Source of the DNA: CAXSBA01 sp965277105
Lineage (GTDB): Bacteria; Spirochaetota; UBA12135; COTS27; CAXSBA01
Length of the DNA: 64,000 nt
Direction of reading: 5' to 3'
Assembly (NCBI GenBank): GCA_965277105.1
Contig: OZ255710.1
Span: 1,178,001 to 1,242,000 of the forward strand
Shown here: piece by piece, positions 45,023-54,503 of the stretch
Numbering within the stretch: the stretch's first letter is position 1
Layout of the letters: each line of letters begins with the position of its first letter
Notes under the pieces: model-generated
What the model was told of the DNA's origin: nothing
Seen by the model: the letters and a program-made list of their open reading frames with translations, nothing else
The model's database searches: none
Position numbers and translations under genes: made by a program

Positions 45023-45572
45023 CTTTTCTGCTTTAATCAAAAAAACTATTTTTCTCTTAAACCAAAAAAAAAATATTGCCTTTAAAACCGATACGGTACC
45101 GGGGGTGGCCGGTTTAGCCGGGAAAGAAACCGAAAAGAAATTACTCGCCCTTAAAAATCGCCCCCTTACGAAACCGTTTGTTTTAATGTATGCTTCTTTA
45201 CAAGATGTGGAAAAAAAATATTTTATCTCTCAAGAAAATAAAAAAAAGCTAGAAAAATACTGGCCGGGAGCTTTTACTTTTATTTTACAAGAAAAAACTA
45301 GCCAAAAGAAAGTAGGGGTTCGCATTCCTAATGATGCTTTTATTCTTCAACTCCTTCGTGAGCTGAAGGAACCTTTAATCGTTACCAGCGCTAACCTTAG
45401 TGGAGAAAAAGAAATATTATCAATAGAAGAGATAAAAAAAAAGTTCGGCAACCAAATAGCACTTTATATCGATCAAAGAAAAAAGTCTTTCGATGCTCCT
45501 TCTGCTGTCGTAGATTTAACCACCAATCCATCAGTTATTCTACGAAAAGGAGTAGCTGATTATCAAGATTGA
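45012..45572 (+). CDS. tsaC: Threonylcarbamoyl-AMP synthase, YrdC-type
   Basis: A 186-residue YrdC-fold enzyme that activates threonine for the t6A modification of tRNA. Motifs are KTDTVPGVAGL (usual PTDTVYGL), LKNRPLTKPF, KYWPGAFTFIL, GVRIPND, VTSANLSGE, APSAVVDL and ILRKG. It lacks the C-terminal Sua5 domain, so it is the short TsaC type. The start is GTG at 45012, inside the end of gap by 11 bp. A terminator hairpin follows at 45579. Confidence 0.88.
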   Translation: MLNNFSALIKKTIFLLNQKKNIAFKTDTVPGVAGLAGKETEKKLLALKNRPLTKPFVLMYASLQDVEKKYFISQENKKKLEKYWPGAFTFILQEKTSQKKVGVRIPNDAFILQLLRELKEPLIVTSANLSGEKEILSIEEIKKKFGNQIALYIDQRKKSFDAPSAVVDLTTNPSVILRKGVADYQD

Positions 45573-45578
45573 TTTTTC

Positions 45579-45600
45579 TAGAGGTTATCCTCTAATTTTT
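45579..45600 (+). terminator. Intrinsic terminator after tsaC
   Basis: TAGAGG and CCTCTA form a 6-bp stem around a TTAT loop, followed by A and five T. It should end the gap-tsaC transcript. Confidence 0.7.
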
Positions 45601-45671
45601 AAAAATAAAAAGAGTAAAACTTGAAAAAAAATAATGAAAGGTTTTAAAATAATGAAGGATTTAAAAAAAAA

Positions 45672-46391
45672 TTGTTTCAAAAAACTCATAACTTTTTAGA
45701 TGATAGATTTGGGAGGAAATATGTTTTTTGGTTATTTCTTTATTTTTACCTACATAAACAATTGATTTTTCATTACAATAAAAACGTTGGCTATTTAACT
45801 GTTTTTAAATCGGCCGCTTCATCATTATTAGGAACCATTACTAACAAAAAACAAACTTTAAAATACAAAAAAGTAAAAAACCTTTATATCTTCACTTTTA
45901 TTAGAAATCTTTTCAGTCGAATTTATTCTTGTTATAATGATAAATTTAAAAAAACAATTAAGTTAAAAGAAAATTTTTATTACGCTGGTTACAATTACCT
46001 AACAAAAAAATTTAAGTTTATTCAGTTTTATCCAGAAGATTCTTTTGCAACATTTGTTAAAAAAGTTGCAGAAATTAATGACCGATCTTCTGATACACAT
46101 TTTAGAGCGCAGCATTATTACCTTTATCGAAAAAGTAAATGCCTAGTAAATTATATAGGAAGGTTTGAAAATCTAAAAAAAGATTTCGAACCAATTAAAA
46201 AACAATATCAACTCCAAGAAATTTTGCATAGAAATAAATCTCAAAAAAATAAAGATGAGTGGAAAAAACATTATACCCAAGAACTCGCTGATTTAGTTTA
46301 CGAAAGGTATAAGAAGGATTTCGATTTATGGTATCCTAATGCGTATAAAGAATTAATAAGTTACTTAAATAAAAAAAAGAAAAATAAATAA
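45672..46391 (+). CDS. Sulfotransferase family 2 (carbohydrate sulfotransferase-like)
   Basis: A 239-residue protein with the PAPS-binding pattern of Sulfotransfer_2 enzymes. The 5'-phosphosulfate loop is VFKSAASSLL (Lys46, Ser47), and the 3'-phosphate segment is FIRNLFSRIYSCYNDKF. SDTHFRAQHYY, IGRFENLKKDF and a closing YERYKKDFDLWYP match the family. These enzymes sulfate sugars on lipids or glycans. The start is TTG at 45672 with AAGGA upstream. An A-run (45663-45671) separates an out-of-frame ATG at 45652, so an indel is possible. Its codon use and A+T content match the host. Confidence 0.75.
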   Translation: MFQKTHNFLDDRFGRKYVFWLFLYFYLHKQLIFHYNKNVGYLTVFKSAASSLLGTITNKKQTLKYKKVKNLYIFTFIRNLFSRIYSCYNDKFKKTIKLKENFYYAGYNYLTKKFKFIQFYPEDSFATFVKKVAEINDRSSDTHFRAQHYYLYRKSKCLVNYIGRFENLKKDFEPIKKQYQLQEILHRNKSQKNKDEWKKHYTQELADLVYERYKKDFDLWYPNAYKELISYLNKKKKNK

Positions 46392-46460
46392 AAACTTATT
46401 TAAAGCAAAATCATCGTCTATTAAAACTAGCTAATGATATACTTTTAAGACATTATAAAA

Positions 46461-46544
46461 GCCGAAGTGGCGGAATTGGTAGACGCAGTGGACTCAAAAT
46501 CCACCGAAGCTTGCTTCATAAGGGTTCGATTCCCTTCTTCGGTA
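46461..46544 (+). tRNA. tRNA-Leu (CAA)
   Basis: An 84-nt class II tRNA on the plus strand. Acceptor GCCGAAG pairs with CTTCGGT (one terminal G-U), the D arm holds TGGCGGAATTGGTAGACGC, and the loop CTCAAAA gives anticodon CAA. A long variable arm and the T arm GGTTCGATTCC follow. Discriminator A; CCA is not encoded. Confidence 0.95.
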
Positions 46545-46584
46545 TTCTTTACAACTTAAAAGCAACTTAAAATTATTGTAAATC

Positions 46585-46618
46585 AAGCGAATAAATTCTT
46601 TTAAAAATTTACTCGCTT
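46585..46618. terminator. Hairpin between tRNA-Leu and aceA, probably bidirectional
   Basis: AAGCGAATAAATT (46585-46597) pairs with AATTTACTCGCTT (46606-46618) with one mismatch in 13, around an 8-base loop. It lies between convergent genes, so it could terminate both. The T-runs are short, so strength is uncertain. Confidence 0.6.
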
Positions 46619-46641
46619 AATTATTTATTGATTTTAAAAAA

Positions 46642-47919
46642 CTAAAACTGCTCTTCTTCAGTTGAGCCGCTAAGAGCCGTGATAGAAGACTTCCCTTCCG
46701 TTACTGTTTGAGTAACGACATCGAAATAACCAGCCCCGACTTCTCTTTGATGTTTGGTAGCAGTATATCCCATGCTTTCTTTAGCAAACTCTCGGTTTTG
46801 TAACTCAACATAAGCTTTCATCCCTTGATCGCGATAACCATCTGCTAAAGTAAACATTGATTCGTTTAAACTATGAAATCCCGCTAAGGTTATAAATTGA
46901 AACTTATATCCCATTTCGCCTAACTCTTTTTGGAAAATAGCAATTTCATTATCATTAAGGTGTTGCTTCCAATGAAAAGAAGGAGAACAATTATACGCTA
47001 AATATTTTCCTGGATACTTTGCGTGAATAGCTTCAGCGAATTGCTTGGCTTCTTTTAAGTCTGGAGTACTAGTTTCCATCCATAATAAATCCGCATAAGG
47101 AGCGTAAGCAAGCCCTCTGGCAATTCCTTGATCAATACCATCTTGCACTCGATAAAAACCTTCTTCGGTTACTTCATTACTAACAATAAAAGGCTTATCA
47201 TTTTCATCAATATTGGAAGTTAAAAGCTTAGCTCCTCTAGCATCAGTTCTAGCAATTAAAACCGTTGGCACATCGAAAATATCAGCAGCTAATCTAGCAG
47301 AGGCTAATTTTTGCACAGCTTCTTTGGTAGGAACTAGTACTTTCCCTCCCATATGCCCACATTTTTTAGCAGAAGAAAGCTGATCCTCAAAATGCACTCC
47401 AGCAGCCCCCGCGTCAATCATTGCTTTCATTATTTCAAAAGCATTAAGCACGCCACCAAACCCTGACTCGGCGTCAGCAACTATTGGCAAAAACCAATCT
47501 TTTATTTCTTTTCCTTCCATTGTATAAATTTCATCACAACGTTTAAGGGCGTTGTTAATTTTTTTCACTACATGAGGAACGCTATCAGCTGGGTAAAGGC
47601 TTTGATCGGGATACATAGTCCCTGCATTATTTTGATCCGCCGCTACTTGCCAGCCACTTAAATAGATTGCTCTAAGTCCTGCTTTTGCCATCTGCATGGC
47701 TTGATTACCCGTTAACGCTCCTAAAGCATGCACATAAGGGGTTTTTCCAAAATAATCCCACAACTTTTCCGCTCCTCTAGTGGCTAGAGTATATTCTAAC
47801 TGAACGCTACCTCTTAACCGAACAACATCTTCAGCGGTGTACGTTCTTTTTACTCCTTGCCAACGGGGATTAGATTCCCAATCTCGTTTGATCTCTTCAG
47901 CTGTTTTCATTTTTTTCAT
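46642..47919 (-). CDS. aceA: Isocitrate lyase
   Basis: AceA splits isocitrate to glyoxylate and succinate, the first step of the glyoxylate shunt. The 425 residues include SGWQVAADQNNAGTMYPDQS, the catalytic KKCGHMGGKVLVPT and FEDQLSSAKK. It is the short, roughly 430-residue bacterial form. It lies 32 bp downstream of aceB in one operon. The pair lets the cell grow on acetate or fatty acids. Confidence 0.96.
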   Translation of the reverse strand: MKKMKTAEEIKRDWESNPRWQGVKRTYTAEDVVRLRGSVQLEYTLATRGAEKLWDYFGKTPYVHALGALTGNQAMQMAKAGLRAIYLSGWQVAADQNNAGTMYPDQSLYPADSVPHVVKKINNALKRCDEIYTMEGKEIKDWFLPIVADAESGFGGVLNAFEIMKAMIDAGAAGVHFEDQLSSAKKCGHMGGKVLVPTKEAVQKLASARLAADIFDVPTVLIARTDARGAKLLTSNIDENDKPFIVSNEVTEEGFYRVQDGIDQGIARGLAYAPYADLLWMETSTPDLKEAKQFAEAIHAKYPGKYLAYNCSPSFHWKQHLNDNEIAIFQKELGEMGYKFQFITLAGFHSLNESMFTLADGYRDQGMKAYVELQNREFAKESMGYTATKHQREVGAGYFDVVTQTVTEGKSSITALSGSTEEEQF

Positions 47920-47951
47920 TTTACATTCTCCTAATTAATAAAATAATATTT

Positions 47952-49550
47952 TTAATCCAAAAAAGCATACCCCTCTTTAGATAAAAAATCAGTAAAAGCA
48001 TTGTTTAAAATAATTTCTTTAAGGATTTTTGCCGCCTGCTCATAATAGCTAAAAGGAACGATAATCAATGAAGAGTTAGTTTGAAATTCTTTAAAAATTT
48101 TTTCAAATTCCTCTTCGAAAAAAACTTGGTTTATTTCTTCCCCACTATCTAAATAAACATTTTCGTGATGAAGCCATTGCCACAATTGAGCTCGAGCAAT
48201 TTCTGCGGTAGCCAAGTCTTCCATCAAATAATTTATTGGCACGCAGCCATTACCTGAAAGCCAGGCCGCTAAATAATGGAGAGACACTTTAATGTTATTT
48301 TGCAACCCATCTAATGTAATCTTTGCCATTTCTCTTTTAGGCGTCTCCAATAAATCATCAGCAGTAATTTCTTTAGCTTCCGGGATTCTTTTAGTTAGTT
48401 GATTATCTCCCGAAATATAAGAAGAAAAAATATCTTTTGCCAAAGGTACTAATCCCGGATGAGCCACCCAAGTTCCATCATGCCCTGTTTTAGCTTCCCT
48501 TTCTTTGTCTTGTCGCACTTTTTCTAAGGCCGTTTGATTTTTCTCTTCATCGTTTTTAATCGGAATTTGAGCGGCCATTCCTCCCATAGCTAAAACACCA
48601 CGCTGATGACAAGTATCAATCAAAAGCTTAGAATAAGACCTTAAAAAAGGGGTGCTCATATTAACTTCGCTACGATCAGGTAAAATTTTATCGGATAAGT
48701 GACTTTGCTTTTTAATATAACTAAAAATATAATCCCATCTCCCACAGTTTAGCCCCACACAGTAATCCTTAAAAGCATGTAAGATTTCATGCATTTGAAA
48801 AACGGCAGTAATTGTCTCAATTAAAACCGTTACTTTAATAGTCCCCGTAGGCAAGTTAAAATATTCTTCAGATGCTTGGAAAACTTCCTGCCAAAACTTA
48901 GCTTCTTGGTAATGCTCTAACTTCGGCAAATAAAAATAAATCCCTTTTCCTTGCTTCAGCCATTCTTCTACATTAGAACAAAAATAGTAAGCAAAATCAA
49001 ATAAACTAGCAGGAACAACTTTATCCTTGAAAAGAACATTTTTTTCTTCTAAATGAAGCCCACGAGGCCTTACCAGCAAAAGAGCAGTTTTTTCTTTAAG
49101 CTCATACCTCTTCCCTTGCTTATTAGTAAAATCAATATCCCTCCTAACGGCGTCATAGAGATTAACCTGCCCATTTATCATCCCGGACCAAGTAGGACTT
49201 TGCGAATCTTCAAAATCCGCCATATACACCATAGCCCCTGAGTTAAGCCCATTGATAATCATCTTGCGATCAACTGGGCCAGTAATTTCTACTTTTCTAT
49301 TTAACAAATCAGCAGGAATAGGAGAAACTCGCCAATCAGCATCTCTTATATCTTTAGTTTCAGCTAAAAAATCTAAATTTTTACCATTTTTTATTTTTTC
49401 ATCAAACTTTTTTCTATCATTTAGTAAATTTAACCATTTACCATAAAATTTTTCTAGCAAAAAATCAAAAAAATCGTTATTTTTTTGATTAATTATTTTA
49501 TTTAAACCATCAATTTCTTTTTTAAAAGAAATATTTTTATATTTTTCCAT
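47952..49550 (-). CDS. aceB: Malate synthase, type A
   Basis: AceB condenses glyoxylate and acetyl-CoA to malate. The 532 residues match AceB form A in length and carry MADFEDSQSPTWSG, LVRPRGLHLEE, the LNCGRWDYIFSYIKK block and TGHDGTWVAHPGL. It is the first gene of the aceB-aceA operon. The start is followed upstream by an exceptionally A+T-rich stretch holding an inverted repeat that may be a control site. Confidence 0.96.
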   Translation of the reverse strand: MEKYKNISFKKEIDGLNKIINQKNNDFFDFLLEKFYGKWLNLLNDRKKFDEKIKNGKNLDFLAETKDIRDADWRVSPIPADLLNRKVEITGPVDRKMIINGLNSGAMVYMADFEDSQSPTWSGMINGQVNLYDAVRRDIDFTNKQGKRYELKEKTALLLVRPRGLHLEEKNVLFKDKVVPASLFDFAYYFCSNVEEWLKQGKGIYFYLPKLEHYQEAKFWQEVFQASEEYFNLPTGTIKVTVLIETITAVFQMHEILHAFKDYCVGLNCGRWDYIFSYIKKQSHLSDKILPDRSEVNMSTPFLRSYSKLLIDTCHQRGVLAMGGMAAQIPIKNDEEKNQTALEKVRQDKEREAKTGHDGTWVAHPGLVPLAKDIFSSYISGDNQLTKRIPEAKEITADDLLETPKREMAKITLDGLQNNIKVSLHYLAAWLSGNGCVPINYLMEDLATAEIARAQLWQWLHHENVYLDSGEEINQVFFEEEFEKIFKEFQTNSSLIIVPFSYYEQAAKILKEIILNNAFTDFLSKEGYAFLD

Positions 49551-49878
49551 AGAAATCTCACTAATAAATTTTTTTATTGGTTAATAATACAATGTTTTTA
49601 ATTTTTTTTATAATTTTTTATATTTTTTAAGCAAAAAATAACATTTTTTATAAAAAAAATTGAAATTTTCTAAATAAAATAAAAAATTATTATTAATTTA
49701 ATAAAATTATTAATTTTTTTTTGGAAAAAAAATAATAAATTTGCTTTTTTATAAAAAATGTTATTGAATTTTAGTAAAAAATTCGAAAACTAGAAAAAAA
49801 ATAATAGAAATTTCCGATAAAAAAAGGGATAGTTACTTTTGAAGTGTTTTTTTAGATGTTTTTTAGAAATTACATCAA
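49551..49878. other. 328-bp extremely A+T-rich spacer between aceB and carB
   Basis: Almost wholly A and T with long homopolymer runs; no ORF is supported. It holds the promoter of aceB on the minus strand and the end region of carB. A 21-bp inverted repeat lies inside. Such DNA is likely curved and may bind nucleoid proteins. Confidence 0.7.
49637..49765. repeat. 21-bp perfect inverted repeat upstream of aceB
   Basis: Arm 1 (49637-49657) and arm 2 (49745-49765) are exact reverse complements over 21 bases, starting AATAACATTTTTTATAA. They are 87 bases apart. The arms include GC-containing positions (C42/G60), so the match is not just A/T runs. They could form a stem or bind a regulator of the aceBA operon at two sites. 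Confidence 0.6.
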
Positions 49879-52800
49879 TTATTGCATAGCTTTTAAAGAG
49901 TAAATAGCAAAATCTTTTTTTTTATGGTAGTATTCATTCATTGCTTCTACGCAAAGATGGATGGATTCTAACATAGTAAAAACCGAAATTTTGTACTGCT
50001 TCGCTAAAAGTCGAATATAAGCGTCCGATGATTTAGCTTGTTTCCCAATAGGGGTGTTAAAAATAAGATTAATTTCTTGATTTAAAATAGCATCTTGAAT
50101 ATTAGGGCGCCCCTCCCCTAATTTATGAATAAACTTATTAGAAATACCATGCTCGTTTAAAAAATAAGAAGTGCCTTCAGTAGCAAAAATAGTAAAACCC
50201 ATAGCTAATAGTTTTTTGCAAGCTGGGATGAGAATTTTTTCTTCTCTTAAAGGAGAACTAATGCTAATTAAAACCCCACCTTTTTTAGGGAGAAAATTGC
50301 TGACTGCTATTTGCGACTTATAAAAGGCTTCGGGTAAATTTTTACCCACGCCCATCACTTCCCCCGTTGATTTCATTTCCGGCCCTAAAATAATATCCTC
50401 ATCAACAAATTTATCAAAAGGGAAAACCGATTCCTTTACGGTTACCAATTCCATTTTTTTCTTGGAGAAACATTTTTTTTTATCTTCTACAGAAAATTTT
50501 TCCCCCATCATAGCTTTTATCGCTAAATTAACCCAAGGGATACTGCTAGCTTTGGAGATAAACGGGACTGTCCTCGATCCGCGAGGATTCGCCTCAATAA
50601 AATAAAGTTTATCCCCTTTAATAGCAAATTGGATATTCATAAGGCCTATAATATTAAGCCGTTTAGCTATTGCTTTAGCTTGATTAATTATTTTTTTAAA
50701 AATAGCCGGAGAGATGTTTTGCGGAGGTAAAATAGAAGCCGAATCCCCCGAGTGCACTCCCACTTTTTCAATATGCTCTAATACCCCACAAATAATCACG
50801 CTTTCCCCATCGCAAACTAAATCAAGGTCAATTTCTATCCCTTCTTCTAAAAATTTATCAATAAGGATAGGCTGATCTTTAACTGAAGAAATTTTTTGAG
50901 CTTTTTCAAAAATCGTAATAAGCGAATCATCATCATAAACAATTTTCATTCCCAATCCCCCTAAAACATAAGAAGGGCGAACGAGGATAGGGTAACCAAT
51001 TTTATTGGCGATAACTAACGCTTTTTTAAGGGTAAGGGCTGTTTCGCTTTCTGGCTGAAGGAACCCCAGCTCATTAAGTATTTTTCTAAAGGCTTCTCTG
51101 TCTTCACAAATACTAATGCTATTTATACTAGTTCCCAAAATAGGGATATTGTTCTTGGAGAAATCATTGACTAAATTTAAAGGGGTTTGCCCCCCCAAAT
51201 GAACAATTACACCTAAAGGGTTTATTTGCTTTAAAATATTTAACACATCTTCTTTGGTTAATGGCTCGAAAAAAAGATAGTCGGAAGTATCATAATCAGT
51301 CGAAACCGTTTCGGGATTAGAATTAATGATAATTACTTCATAACCCAAAGACTTTAATTTCTGAGCTGCTTTAACGCACATATAATCAAACTCTATCCCC
51401 TGCCCGATACGGTTGGGCCCCCCACCAATTATCACCACTCTTTCTTTAGTCGAATCTTTAAACTGGAATTCATTTTCTTCATCATAAGTACTGTAATAAT
51501 AAGGAGTATAAGCAGAAAATTCTCCAGCACAAGTATCGACGATTTTATACTGTGGAACAATGTTTTTTTCTTGCAGGTATTTTTCTATTTCAGCATAACT
51601 TTGCTGAAAAAAAATAGCTAGTTGCTCGTTAGAAAATCCCATTTGCTTTAAGAAACGAATTTCTTCAAAATGATAATTGGTTATTTTTTTATGCCAGAGT
51701 TTTTGCTCCCAATCAAATATTTCTTTCATTTGATAAAGAAACCAAGGGTCCACTTTCGACCAAGCATAAATTTCTTCTACAGAATATCCCCAGTAAAATA
51801 AATCTTTAATATAATAAACTTGTTCGAAATGATTAGCGCTAACTTTTTTAATGACTTCTTTTACTCGGTGTTTTTCTTCTTTAAGGACTTTTTTCAATTC
51901 CCTTTTATTTAAACTAGCTATTTTTTTATAGTTAAAAATAACCCCATCAAAACCGACCTTGCTCACTTCTAAACCACGAATGGCTTTTTGAAAAGACTCT
52001 TTAAAAGTTCGGCCAATTGCCATAGTTTCTCCCACTGCTTTCATCTGCACCCCTAAATAAGGGCTAGAAGAGCTAAACTTTTCAAAAGCAAACTTAGGGA
52101 TTTTAGTCACCACATAATCAATAGTCGGCTCAAAGCAAGCTGGAGTATTTTGAGTAATGTCATTAGCAATCTCATCTAAACGCAAGCCAACTGCCAATTT
52201 AGCCGCTATTTTAGCAATGGGAAAACCGGTGGCTTTAGAAGCCAAAGCCGACGAACGAGAAACTCGCGGATTCATTTCAATCACTAGGATTTCTTTATTT
52301 TCTGGATTAACGGCAAACTGCACATTAGCTCCTCCAGTAGAAACCCCTATTTTTCGAATAATGGCAATCGCCATATTACGCATTTTTTGATACTCGCTAT
52401 CACTCAAAGTCTGTTGAGGAGCAACAGTAATGCTATCACCGGTATGGACTCCCATGGGATTAAGGTTTTCAATAGAGCAGATAATCACCACGTTATCCGC
52501 GTTGTCTTTCATAACTTCTAATTCAAATTCCTTCCAACCAAGTAGGGATTGCTCTATTTGAATTTCTTGATGGCTCGACAAAGAAAAAGCATTTTGGATA
52601 ATTTTCTTGTACTCTTCTAAATTGTAAGCAATCGCCCCGCCAGTTCCCCCTAAAGTAAAAGAAGTTCTAATGACAACGGGGAATTTAAGCTGCTCCAACA
52701 AAGTTAAAGCTTTTTCTTGATTAGTAACCACTTCTGATTGAGCCATTTGATAGCCTAAGTCATCCATAGCTTTTTTAAAGAGTTTTCTATCTTCTGCTTT

Positions 52801-53172
52801 TTTAATGGCTTTGATATCCGCTCCAATTAATACTACTCCATTTTCTTTAAAAAAGCCTTCTTCAGCAACTTTAACGGCGACATTGAGACTAGTCTGCCCC
52901 CCAATGGTAGGAAGAACCGCATCTACTTTTTCTTTTAGGATAATTTTTTTAATGGTGGTAGGAGTGATCGGCTCAATATAAACTTCATCAGCTGTTTCAG
53001 GATCAGTCATAATAGTCGCGGGGTTAGAGTTTACTAAAATCACCTTGTAGCCTTCTTCTCTTAGAGCTTTACAGGCCTGCGTCCCAGAGTAGTCAAACTC
53101 ACAGGCCTGCCCAATGATAATAGGCCCCGAGCCAATAACTAAAATTTTTTTTATTTCTAAGTTACGAGGCAT
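49879..53172 (-). CDS. carB: Carbamoyl-phosphate synthase, large subunit
   Basis: CarB (1097 residues) makes carbamoyl phosphate for arginine and pyrimidines. Two ATP-grasp halves are seen: the first with GSGPIIIGQACEFDYSGTQA and SFTLGGTGGAIAYN, the second with GGGPNRIGQGIEFDYMCV and PSYVLGGLGMKIVYD. The C-terminal MGS-type regulatory domain holds IFATEGTSYFLNEHG. It overlaps carA by 11 bp. Length and all halves look complete. Confidence 0.97.
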   Translation of the reverse strand: MPRNLEIKKILVIGSGPIIIGQACEFDYSGTQACKALREEGYKVILVNSNPATIMTDPETADEVYIEPITPTTIKKIILKEKVDAVLPTIGGQTSLNVAVKVAEEGFFKENGVVLIGADIKAIKKAEDRKLFKKAMDDLGYQMAQSEVVTNQEKALTLLEQLKFPVVIRTSFTLGGTGGAIAYNLEEYKKIIQNAFSLSSHQEIQIEQSLLGWKEFELEVMKDNADNVVIICSIENLNPMGVHTGDSITVAPQQTLSDSEYQKMRNMAIAIIRKIGVSTGGANVQFAVNPENKEILVIEMNPRVSRSSALASKATGFPIAKIAAKLAVGLRLDEIANDITQNTPACFEPTIDYVVTKIPKFAFEKFSSSSPYLGVQMKAVGETMAIGRTFKESFQKAIRGLEVSKVGFDGVIFNYKKIASLNKRELKKVLKEEKHRVKEVIKKVSANHFEQVYYIKDLFYWGYSVEEIYAWSKVDPWFLYQMKEIFDWEQKLWHKKITNYHFEEIRFLKQMGFSNEQLAIFFQQSYAEIEKYLQEKNIVPQYKIVDTCAGEFSAYTPYYYSTYDEENEFQFKDSTKERVVIIGGGPNRIGQGIEFDYMCVKAAQKLKSLGYEVIIINSNPETVSTDYDTSDYLFFEPLTKEDVLNILKQINPLGVIVHLGGQTPLNLVNDFSKNNIPILGTSINSISICEDREAFRKILNELGFLQPESETALTLKKALVIANKIGYPILVRPSYVLGGLGMKIVYDDDSLITIFEKAQKISSVKDQPILIDKFLEEGIEIDLDLVCDGESVIICGVLEHIEKVGVHSGDSASILPPQNISPAIFKKIINQAKAIAKRLNIIGLMNIQFAIKGDKLYFIEANPRGSRTVPFISKASSIPWVNLAIKAMMGEKFSVEDKKKCFSKKKMELVTVKESVFPFDKFVDEDIILGPEMKSTGEVMGVGKNLPEAFYKSQIAVSNFLPKKGGVLISISSPLREEKILIPACKKLLAMGFTIFATEGTSYFLNEHGISNKFIHKLGEGRPNIQDAILNQEINLIFNTPIGKQAKSSDAYIRLLAKQYKISVFTMLESIHLCVEAMNEYYHKKKDFAIYSLKAMQ

Positions 53173-54265
53173 TTTTTTTATTTTTTTTAACCAGCTCTAT
53201 AAAAGAATCAAAATGAAAATAACTGTCTTGCGGGCCGGGAGAAGCCTCGGGATGATACTGCACGGAAAAACATTTTTTTCGAAGATCAAAGCACCCCGCC
53301 ACCGTATTATCATTAAGGTTCATTTCTACATTATCTTTTTCGCTTAGTTTATCTCCACTAACGGCATAACCATGATTTTGAGAACTAATGGAGGTTTTTA
53401 TTTTACTAGTATTTTTTATAGGATGATTAGCTCCTCGGTGCCCAAACTTAAGTTTGTAAATTTCATGCCCTAAAGCTTTAAGGAGAACTTGATGCCCAAA
53501 ACAAATACCAAAAATAGGGAGTCTACCTATTAGGTTTTGAATAGTTTCAATGACATTTAAGTCAATAGTATTTGGGTCACCGGGCCCATTAGATAAAAGA
53601 AGGCCACTAAACTGGTACGATAAAATTTCTTCTAAAGGAGTAGTCATAGGAAAAACGACAACACTAACCTCAGGATAGTTAGCTAATAAAGTCAAAATAT
53701 TTGTTTTTACACCAAAATCCCAAACTCCTATTAGGTAACGCTCCTTAGGGCTTTTAAAAAACCAATAAGGCTTTTTAGTACTTACTTCTTTAGCTAAGTC
53801 AAAAGTATTAAAACGAGGTTGTTTTTGAAGAAGCTTTAAAAGCTGATCTTTTTTTAAATTTTTAGAACTAATGACCGCTTCCATAGCCCCTTGGTCGCGA
53901 ATGATTCTAGTAAGCCTTCTCGTGTCGATATTCTTAAGAGCGACTATTTTTTCTTTTTTTAAAAAATCACTTAATGTTCCCTCGCTATCGGGGTTGTAGA
54001 AAAAGTGATTATAATTTTTTACAATAAATCCATGAGCATGAATTTTTTTGGATTGGCTTTCTTTTTTAATAATCCCATAATTCCCTATCTCAGGGTAGGT
54101 CATGGTAATGATTTGCCTTTTATAAGAGGGGTCGGTTAGGATTTCTTGGTAACCAGTCATGCTGGTATTAAACACTACTTCACCGAAATTGATTTTTTTA
54201 TGGGCAAAACTTTCTCCATAAAAAGTCTCACCATTTTCTAAAACTAAGATGCCGTCTTTTTTCAA
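53162..54265 (-). CDS. carA: Carbamoyl-phosphate synthase, small subunit
   Basis: CarA (367 residues) is the glutaminase half of carbamoyl-phosphate synthase. The N-terminal domain starts LVLENGETFYGESFAH with FNTSMTGYQEILTDPSY. The class I amidotransferase core has the catalytic Cys in GICFGHQ and the His/Glu pair in QYHPEASPGP. GLLLSNGPGDP forms the oxyanion strand. It is the first gene of carA-carB. No PyrR or arginine-box-like control site is obvious in the upstream 238 bp, which is A+T-rich. Confidence 0.96.
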   Translation of the reverse strand: MKKDGILVLENGETFYGESFAHKKINFGEVVFNTSMTGYQEILTDPSYKRQIITMTYPEIGNYGIIKKESQSKKIHAHGFIVKNYNHFFYNPDSEGTLSDFLKKEKIVALKNIDTRRLTRIIRDQGAMEAVISSKNLKKDQLLKLLQKQPRFNTFDLAKEVSTKKPYWFFKSPKERYLIGVWDFGVKTNILTLLANYPEVSVVVFPMTTPLEEILSYQFSGLLLSNGPGDPNTIDLNVIETIQNLIGRLPIFGICFGHQVLLKALGHEIYKLKFGHRGANHPIKNTSKIKTSISSQNHGYAVSGDKLSEKDNVEMNLNDNTVAGCFDLRKKCFSVQYHPEASPGPQDSYFHFDSFIELVKKNKKNAS

Positions 54266-54503
54266 ATTATCATATGATACTATGATTTTAAAAAATACTG
54301 ATTAAATTTATTTATAGAAAGTGGTAGAAAAAAATAAAAAACTATTTAACACAAAAAATTGAATTATCCCAAAATTAAAAAAAGTAATATTATTAAATTT
54401 CTTAATAAATCATACTAGTTTTTATACTATTGTTTTAAAAAATAATATTATAATTTATTTATATAATAAATTTTATTTTAGTCAATAATTAAAGGATTTT
54501 TAA

